Below, in pieces: positions 16,208 through 24,619 of a DNA stretch of 64,000 nucleotides. A program made the translations under genes and the position numbers. This stretch comes from Pseudomonas entomophila (GTDB lineage: Bacteria > Pseudomonadota > Gammaproteobacteria > Pseudomonadales > Pseudomonadaceae), in assembly GCF_023277925.1 (NCBI RefSeq), contig NZ_CP063832.1:558001-622000 (forward strand), written 5' to 3'. Every line of letters begins with the position of its first letter. The first letter of the stretch is position 1. The notes beneath the pieces are model-generated. The model saw nothing but the letters and a program-made list of their open reading frames with translations. It searched no databases and was not told where the DNA came from.

Positions 16208-16719
16208 GGGCGTGACAGACGTCGACGACTCCGATGATTGCATCTGGCTATCCAAGGCTGCGGCCAAGCAGGTCAAGGCGCCCGACGAGGCGTTCTGATC
16301 TGGGCGACAGTTTTGCAGGGTGTTCGGGATTCACACCTGCCGTTGTAGGAGCGGCTTCAGCCGCGATCAGAGGCGCCATGCGTTGCCTGCATCGCGGCTA
16401 AAGCCCCTCCTGCAGGTGCCGCGCAAGCCCGTTCCCACACCGGTTTCCTGATACCCGCGCCAGCCCGGCCATGGGGTTGCAATTATTACGGCATCCAATG
16501 GTCGGTTTCAGGACGCGCCGGGTCGCCCGCGCACATCCCCCCCTCGCCAGACCTGCCATGCTCTGAAGATGCCCACGGACCGAGTGCGCCTAGACACCCG
16601 GCCACGGACAAGGAGGGCGCCCGCCCCACGCCGCCGTGACGTGGCCGGTGCGCCGCAGCTGAACACCGCCGGACACCTGCCCGCCACTTGGGCCGCTCCG
16701 GGCTGACGAGGTTTGCTGT
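16208..16719. other. 512-base intergenic region with one REP pair
   Basis: This gap separates the yjf-like operon from the formate dehydrogenase operon and should hold the promoter of the latter. The only clear structure is a REP inverted pair at about 16344-16414 (TAGGAGCGGCTTCAGCCGCGA and a degenerate inverse). I see no convincing -24/-12 or -35/-10 pair and no credible gene. Confidence 0.6.
16344..16414. repeat. REP inverted pair upstream of fdsG
   Basis: TGTAGGAGCGGCTTCAGCCGCGA is paired with an inverted copy (ATCGCGGCTAAAGCCCCTCCTGCA) carrying a few substitutions. Confidence 0.78.
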
Positions 16720-17205
16720 ATGCCTGACGAGTCGAACCACCTGCCCCTGATCCAGCACGTCCTGGCGCGCGAAAAGCACGCCCCCGGCGCCTTGTTGCCG
16801 ATCCTCCATGCCATCCAGGCCGGTATCGGCTACCTACCCGATGCCGCCGTCGGCGAAATCGCCCATGCCCTCAACCTCAGCCTGGCCGAGGTGCGCGGGG
16901 TGATCAGCTTCTATCACGATTTTCGCACCACGCCACCGGCCCGCCATACCCTGCGCCTGTGCCGTGCCGAGTCATGCCAAAGCCGCGGCGCCGAGGCGCT
17001 GGCGGCGCAGTTGCGCGAGCAGTTGGGGCTGGATGACCACGGCACCAGCGAAGACGGTGCGCTGAGCCTGCGACCGGTGTATTGCCTGGGGGCCTGCGCC
17101 TGCTCGCCGGCCCTGGAACTCGATGGCCAACTGCATGCCCGGGTCACGCCGGAGCGCCTGCGGGCACTGGTCGCCGGCTGCCGCGAGGAGGTGAAGGCAT
17201 GTTGA
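16720..17205 (+). CDS. fdsG: NAD-dependent formate dehydrogenase, gamma subunit (NuoE-like)
   Basis: The 161-residue protein is a thioredoxin-like [2Fe-2S] subunit of the NuoE family. Its four cluster cysteines are visible as CRAESC (about residues 84-89) and CLGAC (about 125-129). The N-terminal half is helical (PLIQHVLAREKHAPGALLPILHAIQAGIGYLP). In FDS-type enzymes this subunit passes electrons between the iron-sulfur clusters and FMN. It is the first gene of fdsGBAD and overlaps the next gene by 7 bases. GAGG lies about 12 bases before the ATG. Confidence 0.9.
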   Translation: MPDESNHLPLIQHVLAREKHAPGALLPILHAIQAGIGYLPDAAVGEIAHALNLSLAEVRGVISFYHDFRTTPPARHTLRLCRAESCQSRGAEALAAQLREQLGLDDHGTSEDGALSLRPVYCLGACACSPALELDGQLHARVTPERLRALVAGCREEVKAC

Positions 17206-18752
17206 ACCTGTGCATTCCCTGCGATTCCGTGGCCCGCGCGGTCGGTGCGGATGCGGTGGCCGACGCCTTGGTGCGTGAAGCCGAACACCGCCAGCTGCCG
17301 TTGCGCGTCAAGCGCACCAGCGCCCGTGGCCTGTATTGGCTGGAACCCTTGGTGGAGTTGGAAAGCGAAGCGGGCCGTCTGGGCTTTGGGCCAGTCACGG
17401 TCGAGGACATTCCTGGCCTGCTCGATGCGCTGGCCAACGATCCCGGCAGCCATGCGCTGGCCCAGGGGCCGGTGGAGCAGATCCCTTATCTCAAAACCCA
17501 GCAACGCTTGCTGTTCGCCCGTGCCGGCATCACCCGGCCATTGTCGCTGGACGACTACCACGCCAACGGCGGCTTTGAAGGGCTGCGCCAGGCCACCCTG
17601 ATGGAGGGCGACGAGGTGGTCGCCGCCGTGCTCGACTCCGGCCTGCGTGGACGAGGCGGCGCGGCCTTCCCGGCGGGCATCAAGTGGCGCACCGTGCGCC
17701 AGGCCCAGGCGGCGCGCAAGTACGTGGTGTGCAATGCCGACGAGGGCGATTCCGGTACCTTCGCCGACCGCATGCTGATGGAAGGCGACCCGTTCCTGCT
17801 GATCGAAGGCATGATCATCGCCGGGCTGGCGGTGGGCGCCAGCCATGGCTACATCTATATTCGCTCGGAATACCCAGACGCCATCCGCGTGCTGAATGAA
17901 GCCATCCTGCTGGCCCGTGAAGCGGGCTATCTGGACGTTGCCGGCAATGGCCTGGCCTTCCACCTGGAGGTACGGGTAGGGGCGGGGGCCTATATCTGCG
18001 GCGAGGAAACCGCACTGCTCGAGTCGATCGAAGGCAAGCGCGGCATCGTCCGGGCCAAGCCACCACTGCCCGCGCTGGAAGGGCTGTTCGGTCAACCGAC
18101 CCTGGTGCACAACGTGCTCACCCTGGCCTCGGTACCGATCATCCTGGCCAAGGGGGCTGCTTTCTACCGTGACTTCGGCATGGGCCGCTCGCTGGGTACC
18201 TTGCCATTCCAACTGGCTGGCAATGTCCTTCACGGCGGGTTGGTGGAGCGTGCGTTTGGCCTGACCTTGCGCGAACTGGTGGAGGGCTACGGCGGTGGTA
18301 CCGCCAGTGGCCGGCCGCTCAAGGCGGCGCAGGTCGGCGGCCCACTGGGCGCCTGGGTGCCGCCCGCGCAGTTCGACACTCCGCTGGACTACGAAGCGTT
18401 CGCCGCCATGGGCGCGATGCTCGGCCACGGTGGCGTGGTGGTAGCCGACGACACCCTGGACATGGCCGGCATGGCCCGCTTCGCCCTGCAGTTCTGCGCC
18501 GAGGAGTCCTGCGGCAAGTGCACCCCGTGCCGGATCGGCTCGACCCGTGGCGTCGAGGTGATCGACAGGCTGATCGCCAGCACCGACCCGGCGTATCGAC
18601 AGAGCCAGGCCGGACTGCTGCGCGACCTGTGCGACACGATGCAGTACGGCTCGTTGTGCGCCATGGGCGGGATGACCCCGTACCCGGTGGTCAGCGCCCT
18701 CGAACACTTCCCCGCCGATTTTGGTCTGACCACCGCGGAGGCTGAGCGATGA
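17199..18752 (+). CDS. fdsB: NAD-dependent formate dehydrogenase, beta subunit (NuoF-like, FMN/NAD site)
   Basis: The 517-residue protein carries an N-terminal thioredoxin-like part and a NuoF-type core: the FMN/NADH motif GLRGRGGAAFPAGIKW, NADEGDSGTFADR, GAGAYICGEETALLESIEGKRG, and the [4Fe-4S] cysteines CAEESCGKCTPCRIG near the C-terminus. It reduces NAD+ with electrons from formate. The start overlaps fdsG by 7 bases and the stop overlaps fdsA by 4, so expression is coupled. The other upstream ATGs are in the body of fdsG and lack a matching N-terminus. Confidence 0.92.
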   Translation: MLNLCIPCDSVARAVGADAVADALVREAEHRQLPLRVKRTSARGLYWLEPLVELESEAGRLGFGPVTVEDIPGLLDALANDPGSHALAQGPVEQIPYLKTQQRLLFARAGITRPLSLDDYHANGGFEGLRQATLMEGDEVVAAVLDSGLRGRGGAAFPAGIKWRTVRQAQAARKYVVCNADEGDSGTFADRMLMEGDPFLLIEGMIIAGLAVGASHGYIYIRSEYPDAIRVLNEAILLAREAGYLDVAGNGLAFHLEVRVGAGAYICGEETALLESIEGKRGIVRAKPPLPALEGLFGQPTLVHNVLTLASVPIILAKGAAFYRDFGMGRSLGTLPFQLAGNVLHGGLVERAFGLTLRELVEGYGGGTASGRPLKAAQVGGPLGAWVPPAQFDTPLDYEAFAAMGAMLGHGGVVVADDTLDMAGMARFALQFCAEESCGKCTPCRIGSTRGVEVIDRLIASTDPAYRQSQAGLLRDLCDTMQYGSLCAMGGMTPYPVVSALEHFPADFGLTTAEAER

Positions 18753-21628
18753 TCCACTACTTCGACCCCAGTAACGACATCGACCTGGGCACCCCCTCGC
18801 GCACCAGCGAGACGCAGATCAGCCTGACCATCGACGGCCGAGCGATCAGCGTGCCGGCCGGCACCTCGGTGATGCGCGCCGCCGCGCTGCTTGGCACCAC
18901 GATCCCGAAACTGTGCGCCACCGACAGCCTCGAAGCCTTCGGTTCATGCCGCATGTGCATGGTCGAGATCGACGGCATGCGCGGTTATCCGGCGTCCTGC
19001 ACCACGCCGGTCAGCGCAGGCATGGTGGTGCGCACGCAGACCCCGCGCCTGGCCGACCTGCGGCGCAACGTGATGGAGCTGTACATCTCCGATCACCCGC
19101 TGGACTGCCTGACCTGCTCGGCCAACGGCAACTGCGAGCTGCAGACCGTCGCCGGCCAGGTTGGCCTGCGCGAGGTGCGCTATGGCTATGAGGGCGCCAA
19201 CCACCTGGCCGAACAGAAGGATGTATCCAACCCTTACTTCGATTACGAGCCCAGCAAGTGCATCGTCTGCAACCGCTGCGTGCGCGCCTGCGAGGAGATC
19301 CAGGGCACCTTCGCCCTGACCATCACCGGGCGTGGCTTCGACTCGCGGGTGGCGGCGGCCGGCGGCGACAACTTCCTCGCGTCCGAATGCGTGTCGTGCG
19401 GTGCCTGCGTGCAGGCCTGCCCCACCGCCACCTTGAGTGAAAAGAGCCTGGTGCAGCTGGGCCAGCCCGAGCGGGCGGTGATCACCACCTGCGCGTACTG
19501 TGGTGTGGGTTGCTCGTTCCGTGCGGAAATGAAAGGCGACCAGCTGGTGCGCATGGTCCCGGACAAGCAGGGCGGCGCCAACCACGGCCATGCCTGCGTC
19601 AAGGGCCGTTTCGCCTGGGGCTACGCCACGCATCCGGACCGCATCACCAAACCGATGATCCGCAAGCGCCTGCAAGACCCCTGGCAGGAGGTCAGCTGGG
19701 ACGAAGCGGTAACCTATGCCGCCAGCGAGTTCAGGCGCATCCAGCTCAAGTACGGGCGTGACTCGATCGGCGGCATCACCTCCAGCCGCTGCACCAACGA
19801 AGAGGCGTACCTGGTGCAAAAGCTGGTGCGCACGGCCTTCGGCAACAACAACGTCGACACCTGCGCGCGGGTCTGCCATTCCCCCACCGGCTACGGTTTG
19901 AAGCAGACCCTGGGCGAGTCCGCCGGTACCCAGAGCTTCGACTCGGTGATGCAAGCCGACGTGGTGCTGGTGATCGGCGCCAACCCCACCGACGCCCACC
20001 CGGTGTTCGGCTCGCAACTCAAGCGCCGCCTGCGCGAGGGCGCGCGGCTGATCGTCATCGACCCACGGCGCATCGACCTGGTCGATTCGCCCCATGTCCG
20101 CGCCGAACTGCACCTGCAACTGCGCCCAGGCACCAACGTGGCCATGCTCAATGCCATGGCCCATGTGATCGTCACCGAAGGCCTGCTCGACCAGCGCTTC
20201 ATCGACGCCCGCTGCGAGACCGAAGACTTCGCGCGCTGGCGTGATTTTGTCGCCCAACCGGACAACGCGCCGGAAATACTTGGCCCGGTGTGCGGCGTGC
20301 CCGCCGAGCAGATCCGTGCCGCCGCCCGGCTATACGCCACCGGCGGCAACGCGGCGATCTACTACGGCCTGGGCGTCACCGAGCACAGCCAGGGCAGCAC
20401 TGCGGTGATGGGCATCGCCAACCTGGCCATGGCCACCGGCAACATCGGCCGCGAAGGGGTGGGGGTGAACCCGCTGCGCGGGCAGAACAACGTGCAGGGC
20501 TCGTGCGACATGGGCTCGTTCCCCCACGAGCTCCCCGGCTACCGGCATATTTCCAACGAAAGCGTGCGCGCCGAGTTCGAGCAGGCCTGGGGCGTGACCC
20601 TGCAACCGGACCCCGGCCTGCGCATCCCCAACATGTTCGAGGCAGCGCTGGACGGCAGTTTCAAGGCGCTGTACTGCCAGGGCGAGGACATCGCCCAGAG
20701 CGACCCGAACACCCAGCACGTCACCGCCGCGTTGCTGGCCATGGAATGCGTGGTGGTGCAGGACATCTTCCTCAACGAGACGGCCAAGTTCGCCCATGTG
20801 TTCCTGCCGGGCAGCTCATTCCTGGAGAAAGACGGTACCTTCACCAACGCCGAGCGACGCATCTCGCGGGTGCGCAAGGTGATGGAGCCGCTGGCCGGCA
20901 AGGCCGACTGGCAAGCCACCATGGCCCTGGCCGGCGCCTTGGGCTATGTCATGGACTACCAGCATCCCGCGCAGATCATGGACGAGATCGCCCGCCTGAC
21001 CCCGACCTTCCGCCGGGTCAGCTACGCCGAGCTCGACCGCCACGGCAGCCTGCAATGGCCGTGCAACGATGCCGCGCCCGATGGCACGCCCACCATGCAC
21101 ATCGACCAGTTCGTGCGTGGCAAGGGGCGCTTCATGCTCACCGGCTACGTGCCCACCGACGAGAAGGTCAATACCCGCTACCCCCTGCTGCTGACCACCG
21201 GGCGCATTCTCAGCCAGTACAACGTTGGCGCGCAGACGCGACGCACCGGCAATGTCGCCTGGCACAACGAGGACCGCCTGGAGATCCACCCCAGCGACGC
21301 CGAAAGCCGCGGTATCGGCGACGGCGACTGGGTAGGCATCGGTAGCCGTGCCGGGCAGAGCGTGCTACGCGCCAAAATCAGTAGCCGGGTGGCACCGGGG
21401 GTGGTGTACACCACCTTCCATTTCCCTGAGTCCGGGGCCAACGTGATCACCACCGACAACTCCGACTGGGCCACCAACTGCCCGGAATACAAGGTCACTG
21501 CGGTGGAGGTGGTGAAGGTGTTCCAGCCGTCGGAATGGCAGAAGCGCTACCAGAGCTTCAGTGATGAGCAGCGGCGCTTGCTCAAGGAGCGGCGCCACGC
21601 CGAGGCGAAGGAGGAGGTGCGCCGATGA
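18749..21628 (+). CDS. fdsA: NAD-dependent formate dehydrogenase, alpha subunit (Mo-bis-MGD catalytic)
   Basis: The 959-residue catalytic subunit shows, in order: an N-terminal [2Fe-2S] ferredoxin domain (CGSCRMC-like SCRMCMVEID), the His/Cys cluster motif DHPLDCLTCSANGNCEL, two [4Fe-4S] ferredoxin motifs (CIVCNRCVRACEE and CVSCGACVQACP), the proximal cluster motif CAYCGVGCSF, and the molybdopterin domain with the Mo-ligand Cys376 in VCHSPT. Cysteine rather than selenocysteine marks the oxygen-tolerant FDS type. It oxidises formate to CO2 in the cytosol; there is no Tat signal. The gene overlaps its neighbours by 4 bases on both sides. Confidence 0.93.
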   Translation: MIHYFDPSNDIDLGTPSRTSETQISLTIDGRAISVPAGTSVMRAAALLGTTIPKLCATDSLEAFGSCRMCMVEIDGMRGYPASCTTPVSAGMVVRTQTPRLADLRRNVMELYISDHPLDCLTCSANGNCELQTVAGQVGLREVRYGYEGANHLAEQKDVSNPYFDYEPSKCIVCNRCVRACEEIQGTFALTITGRGFDSRVAAAGGDNFLASECVSCGACVQACPTATLSEKSLVQLGQPERAVITTCAYCGVGCSFRAEMKGDQLVRMVPDKQGGANHGHACVKGRFAWGYATHPDRITKPMIRKRLQDPWQEVSWDEAVTYAASEFRRIQLKYGRDSIGGITSSRCTNEEAYLVQKLVRTAFGNNNVDTCARVCHSPTGYGLKQTLGESAGTQSFDSVMQADVVLVIGANPTDAHPVFGSQLKRRLREGARLIVIDPRRIDLVDSPHVRAELHLQLRPGTNVAMLNAMAHVIVTEGLLDQRFIDARCETEDFARWRDFVAQPDNAPEILGPVCGVPAEQIRAAARLYATGGNAAIYYGLGVTEHSQGSTAVMGIANLAMATGNIGREGVGVNPLRGQNNVQGSCDMGSFPHELPGYRHISNESVRAEFEQAWGVTLQPDPGLRIPNMFEAALDGSFKALYCQGEDIAQSDPNTQHVTAALLAMECVVVQDIFLNETAKFAHVFLPGSSFLEKDGTFTNAERRISRVRKVMEPLAGKADWQATMALAGALGYVMDYQHPAQIMDEIARLTPTFRRVSYAELDRHGSLQWPCNDAAPDGTPTMHIDQFVRGKGRFMLTGYVPTDEKVNTRYPLLLTTGRILSQYNVGAQTRRTGNVAWHNEDRLEIHPSDAESRGIGDGDWVGIGSRAGQSVLRAKISSRVAPGVVYTTFHFPESGANVITTDNSDWATNCPEYKVTAVEVVKVFQPSEWQKRYQSFSDEQRRLLKERRHAEAKEEVRR

Positions 21629-21828
21629 GCAGCGACAACCTGGTGAAGATGGCCAACCAGATCGCCCATTACTTCGACAGCGAGCCGGACCATGCGAAGG
21701 CGGTGCAGGGCGTTCGCCAGCACCTGCAGAGCTTCTGGACGCCGGCGATGCGGCAACAGCTGCGGGCGTGGAGCGATGCACACGCGGGGGCGGAACTGGA
21801 CTCGAAGGTGCGCGAGGCGTTGGCTTAG
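21625..21828 (+). CDS. fdsD: NAD-dependent formate dehydrogenase, delta subunit
   Basis: The 67-residue protein (start MSSDNLVKMANQIAHYFDS, with FWTPAMRQQLRAW in the middle) fits the small FdsD subunit by size, sequence style and position at the end of fdsGBA. It overlaps fdsA by 4 bases. Its exact role in the complex is poorly known. The maturation chaperone gene fdsC/fdhD that often sits between fdsA and fdsD is not present here and would have to be elsewhere. Confidence 0.85.
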   Translation: MSSDNLVKMANQIAHYFDSEPDHAKAVQGVRQHLQSFWTPAMRQQLRAWSDAHAGAELDSKVREALA

Positions 21829-21902
21829 GCCGCCGCTATCGCGCGCCTGCGCTCACCGCTTGTTGGGTTCAGGCGTGGCGTGGGCTCGCCCCGCAGTGGG
21901 GC

Positions 21903-22322
21903 TCAATCCGCCATCCACACATAGACCTGCTCTGGATCCCCTTCGTCGAGGTGCTCGATAACCCCGCTCTCGACGAACCCCAAACGCTCCAGCAGCCCGC
22001 GCATCGGTGCATTGGAGCGATTGGTCGAGGTGAACAACTTCTGCCCCCTGCAATCGGCTTGCAGGTGAGCCATCAGCGCCAGCCCCAGCCCGCTGCGCCG
22101 ATGGCGTTCGCCAACCATCAGCATCTCGATGAACGCACAGCCGAAAAAATGCCGGTGCATCACCGCATACGCGGCTACCGTGCCGCGCACCTCGGCCACG
22201 AAGCAAGCATATTGTTTGAGCCAAGTGGCAATCTGCCCGGCACGGCGCGAGTCCCATCGGGCGACGCTGTCGATGGCAATCAAGGCCGGGAGGTCCTGTG
22301 GTCCAGCACGTCGAAAATCCAT
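21903..22322 (-). CDS. GNAT-family N-acetyltransferase
   Basis: The 139-residue protein contains the acetyl-CoA loop in MLMVGERHRRSGLGLALMAHLQ and a C-terminal FTSTNRSNAPMRGLLERLGF, both typical of GNAT enzymes. The start at MDFRRAGPQDLPALIAID is chosen because GNAT folds begin just before this strand; the frame stays open further upstream with several weaker ATGs, and no start has a strong ribosome-binding site. The substrate cannot be told. It is convergent with fdsD. Confidence 0.78.
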   Translation of the reverse strand: MDFRRAGPQDLPALIAIDSVARWDSRRAGQIATWLKQYACFVAEVRGTVAAYAVMHRHFFGCAFIEMLMVGERHRRSGLGLALMAHLQADCRGQKLFTSTNRSNAPMRGLLERLGFVESGVIEHLDEGDPEQVYVWMAD

Positions 22323-22521
22323 GATCTGGCTCTTGGGTGGGGCGCTATCGGTGTGCGATGCATGCGCTTGCATCTGCAGCATATCTGGGCACAGGCGCTT
22401 TTGCTGGTGCTGCATCCTGTTGGCGCCGGCTTTGCCGGCGAAGATGAAATGTCGGTCATGAATGCAAGGGGGTGGCAGTGCAGATGCTACGCTCGCGAAA
22501 ACACTTTGACGGATATCCACC

Positions 22522-24339
22522 ATGGACATGAACTGGCACCAGGCCCTGCAAGAGAGCCTGAGCTGGCTGGCAATCGCCTCGTTGATCACCCTCGTCTGCT
22601 TCACCGGCGCCGCCGCACTGGCCGTGCGCTGTACCCGTTGGGGCAGTCAGTTCTGGCAGTTGGCCGGGCCCTATTTCAGTTTCAGGCGCAGTTGGCGGCC
22701 GTTGCTGGCCTTTGCCCTTCTGTTGGTGCTGACGCTGTTCTCGGTACGCCTGAACGTGCTGTTCTCGTTCTGGTACAACGGCTTCTACAGCGCCTTGCAG
22801 GGGTTGGACCAGACCGCTTTCTGGTACCTGCTGGGGGTGTTCGCGGTGCTGGCCACCATCCATGTGCTGCGCTCGCTGTTCACCTTCTACGTGACCCAGG
22901 CTTTCAATATCCATTGGCGGGTATGGCTGACCGAACGCCTGAGCGCAGATTGGATGCACGGCGACGCCTACTACCGCGGGCAGTTCCTCGCGGAACCGGT
23001 GGACAACCCCGACCAGCGAATCGAGCTGGACATCAATGCCTTCGTTTCCGGCTCCGTGTCCCTGGCGCTGGGGGCGGTGAGCGCGCTGGTTTCGCTGGTG
23101 GCCTTCACCGGCATTCTCTGGGGCCTGTCGGCGCCGTTGACGGTGGCTGGCATCGAAGTGCCGCGGGCGATGGTGTTCGCCGTGTACGTCTATGTGCTGA
23201 TCGCCACCTGGATCGCCTTCCGCCTCGGTAAACCGCTGATCCGCCTGAACTTCCTCAACGAAAAACTCACCGCCAACTTCCGCTACGCGCTGATGCGCCT
23301 GCGCGAGAACGCCGAGAACATCGCCTTCTATCAAGGTGGCCAGGTGGAGCGCGGCACCTTGCTGACGCGCTTCTTCGCCCTGATCGGCAATGCCTGGGCG
23401 CTGGTGTTCCGGAACCTGAAGTTCAGCGGCTTCAACCTGGGCATCAGCCAGGTCGCCGTGGTGTTCCCGTTCATTCTCCAGGCGCCGCGCTTCTTCAGCG
23501 GCGCGATCAAGCTTGGCGACGTGATGCAGACCTCCCAGGCCTTCGGCCAGGTGCAGGATTCGCTGTCGTTCTTCCGTGAGTCCTACGACACCTTCGCCCA
23601 GTACCGCGCCACCCTCGACCGTCTGACCGGTTTCCTCGACGCCAACCAGCAGGCCAGCGCCTTGCCCCGGGTATTCAGCGAGGACCAGCCGCATGCCCTG
23701 GATATCAGCGGGCTGCAGGTGATGCGCCCCGATGGCCATGCCCTGATCGCCGACCTCGACCTGAGCCTGCAGGCCGGCCAGGCCCTGCTGATCAAGGGCC
23801 CGTCGGGCAGTGGCAAGACCACCTTGTTGCGTGCCCTGGCGGGGCTGTGGCCCTATGCCGAGGGCGAGGTGCGACGGCCCATGGGCAAGCAGGCGTTGTT
23901 CCTGTCCCAGCGCCCGTACTTGCCGCTGGGTGACCTGCGCACCGCCATCGCCTACCCGGCTGACGCCACGCCCGCGGATGATGCGCGCATGCAGCAGGCC
24001 CTGCGCCAGGTCAACCTGGCGCACCTGGCCGAGCGCCTGGACACGCCCAACGACTGGGCGCACATCCTCTCGGTGGGCGAGCAGCAGCGCCTGGCGTTCG
24101 CCCGGGTGCTGTTCAACCAGCCGCAGGTGGTGTTCCTCGACGAGTCCACCTCGGCGATGGATGAGGGGTTGGAGCATGCGCTGTATTCACTGCTGCGCAT
24201 GGAGATGCCGGCGACATTGCTGGTCAGTGTCGGGCATCGTAGTACGTTGTCCGGATTCCATACGCACCGCCTGGACGTGGACGGGCAGGGGGGCTGGTCC
24301 CTGCTGGAGCAGCAACCTGCGGTCGGAACGCCTGCCTGA
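22522..24339 (+). CDS. YddA/SbmA-type ABC transporter (fused permease and ATPase)
   Basis: The 605-residue protein has an N-terminal membrane part of about six helices in the SbmA/BacA-like fold (PYFSFRRSWRPLLAFALLL, LNVLFSFWYNGFYSALQ, ITQAF/FNIHWRVWLTERLSADWMHGDAYYR) and a C-terminal ATPase with Walker A GPSGSGKTT, signature LSVGEQQRL and Walker B VVFLDES. Length and order match E. coli YddA. Such half-transporters work as homodimers in the inner membrane; the substrate (vitamin, peptide or lipid-like) is unknown. It stands alone, between a divergent GNAT gene and the cdiBA promoter. Confidence 0.87.
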   Translation: MDMNWHQALQESLSWLAIASLITLVCFTGAAALAVRCTRWGSQFWQLAGPYFSFRRSWRPLLAFALLLVLTLFSVRLNVLFSFWYNGFYSALQGLDQTAFWYLLGVFAVLATIHVLRSLFTFYVTQAFNIHWRVWLTERLSADWMHGDAYYRGQFLAEPVDNPDQRIELDINAFVSGSVSLALGAVSALVSLVAFTGILWGLSAPLTVAGIEVPRAMVFAVYVYVLIATWIAFRLGKPLIRLNFLNEKLTANFRYALMRLRENAENIAFYQGGQVERGTLLTRFFALIGNAWALVFRNLKFSGFNLGISQVAVVFPFILQAPRFFSGAIKLGDVMQTSQAFGQVQDSLSFFRESYDTFAQYRATLDRLTGFLDANQQASALPRVFSEDQPHALDISGLQVMRPDGHALIADLDLSLQAGQALLIKGPSGSGKTTLLRALAGLWPYAEGEVRRPMGKQALFLSQRPYLPLGDLRTAIAYPADATPADDARMQQALRQVNLAHLAERLDTPNDWAHILSVGEQQRLAFARVLFNQPQVVFLDESTSAMDEGLEHALYSLLRMEMPATLLVSVGHRSTLSGFHTHRLDVDGQGGWSLLEQQPAVGTPA

Positions 24340-24374
24340 TATCGCACACCGGCCCCTTGGGCTGTGCTGTCCCC

Positions 24375-24459
24375 TGTAGGGGCGGCTTCAGCCGCGATCA
24401 CCCGCGAAGCGGGTGCCAGGCACCGCGTTGCCTGCATCGCGGCTAAAACCGCTCCTACA
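24375..24459. repeat. REP inverted pair after the ABC transporter gene
   Basis: TGTAGGGGCGGCTTCAGCCGCGA and the inverse ATCGCGGCTAAAACCGCTCCTACA flank a GCGGGTGCC-type spacer. It is the same REP family as at 12892 and 55572. Confidence 0.8.
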
Positions 24460-24544
24460 ACTGGGCGTATTGCCGCTGGCAAGGAAGCACTTCCCGATAT
24501 CCCATTCCCCCAAGGTCAGCACACTGATCTCTATTGATGTTTAA

Positions 24545-24573
24545 TTGACGTCAAGATGATGGCAATTTAACAT
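24545..24573 (+). promoter_or_regulatory. Candidate sigma-70 promoter of cdiBA
   Basis: TTGACG, a 17-base spacer and TAACAT lie about 47 bases before the cdiB ATG in an AT-rich patch that contrasts with the surroundings. A TGACGTCA palindrome overlaps the -35 box and could bind a regulator. Confidence 0.5.
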
Positions 24574-24619
24574 CGCGCGCTTTATCGATTTTGCCGTTGC
24601 GATTTTCGAAGGATCGAGG

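Noticed and set aside
16645..16719. A sigma-54 promoter before fdsG
   Set aside because: I looked for a TGGCAC-N5-TTGC-type element and found no acceptable match.
16486..16809. Reverse-strand frame upstream of and into fdsG
   Set aside because: It overlaps the clear fdsG start, and the product has no recognisable domain.
21561..23231. Plus-strand frame of 556 codons across fdsD, the GNAT gene and the ABC gene
   Set aside because: It runs in a third frame through three well-supported genes and an intergenic REP-like hairpin; no domain is visible.
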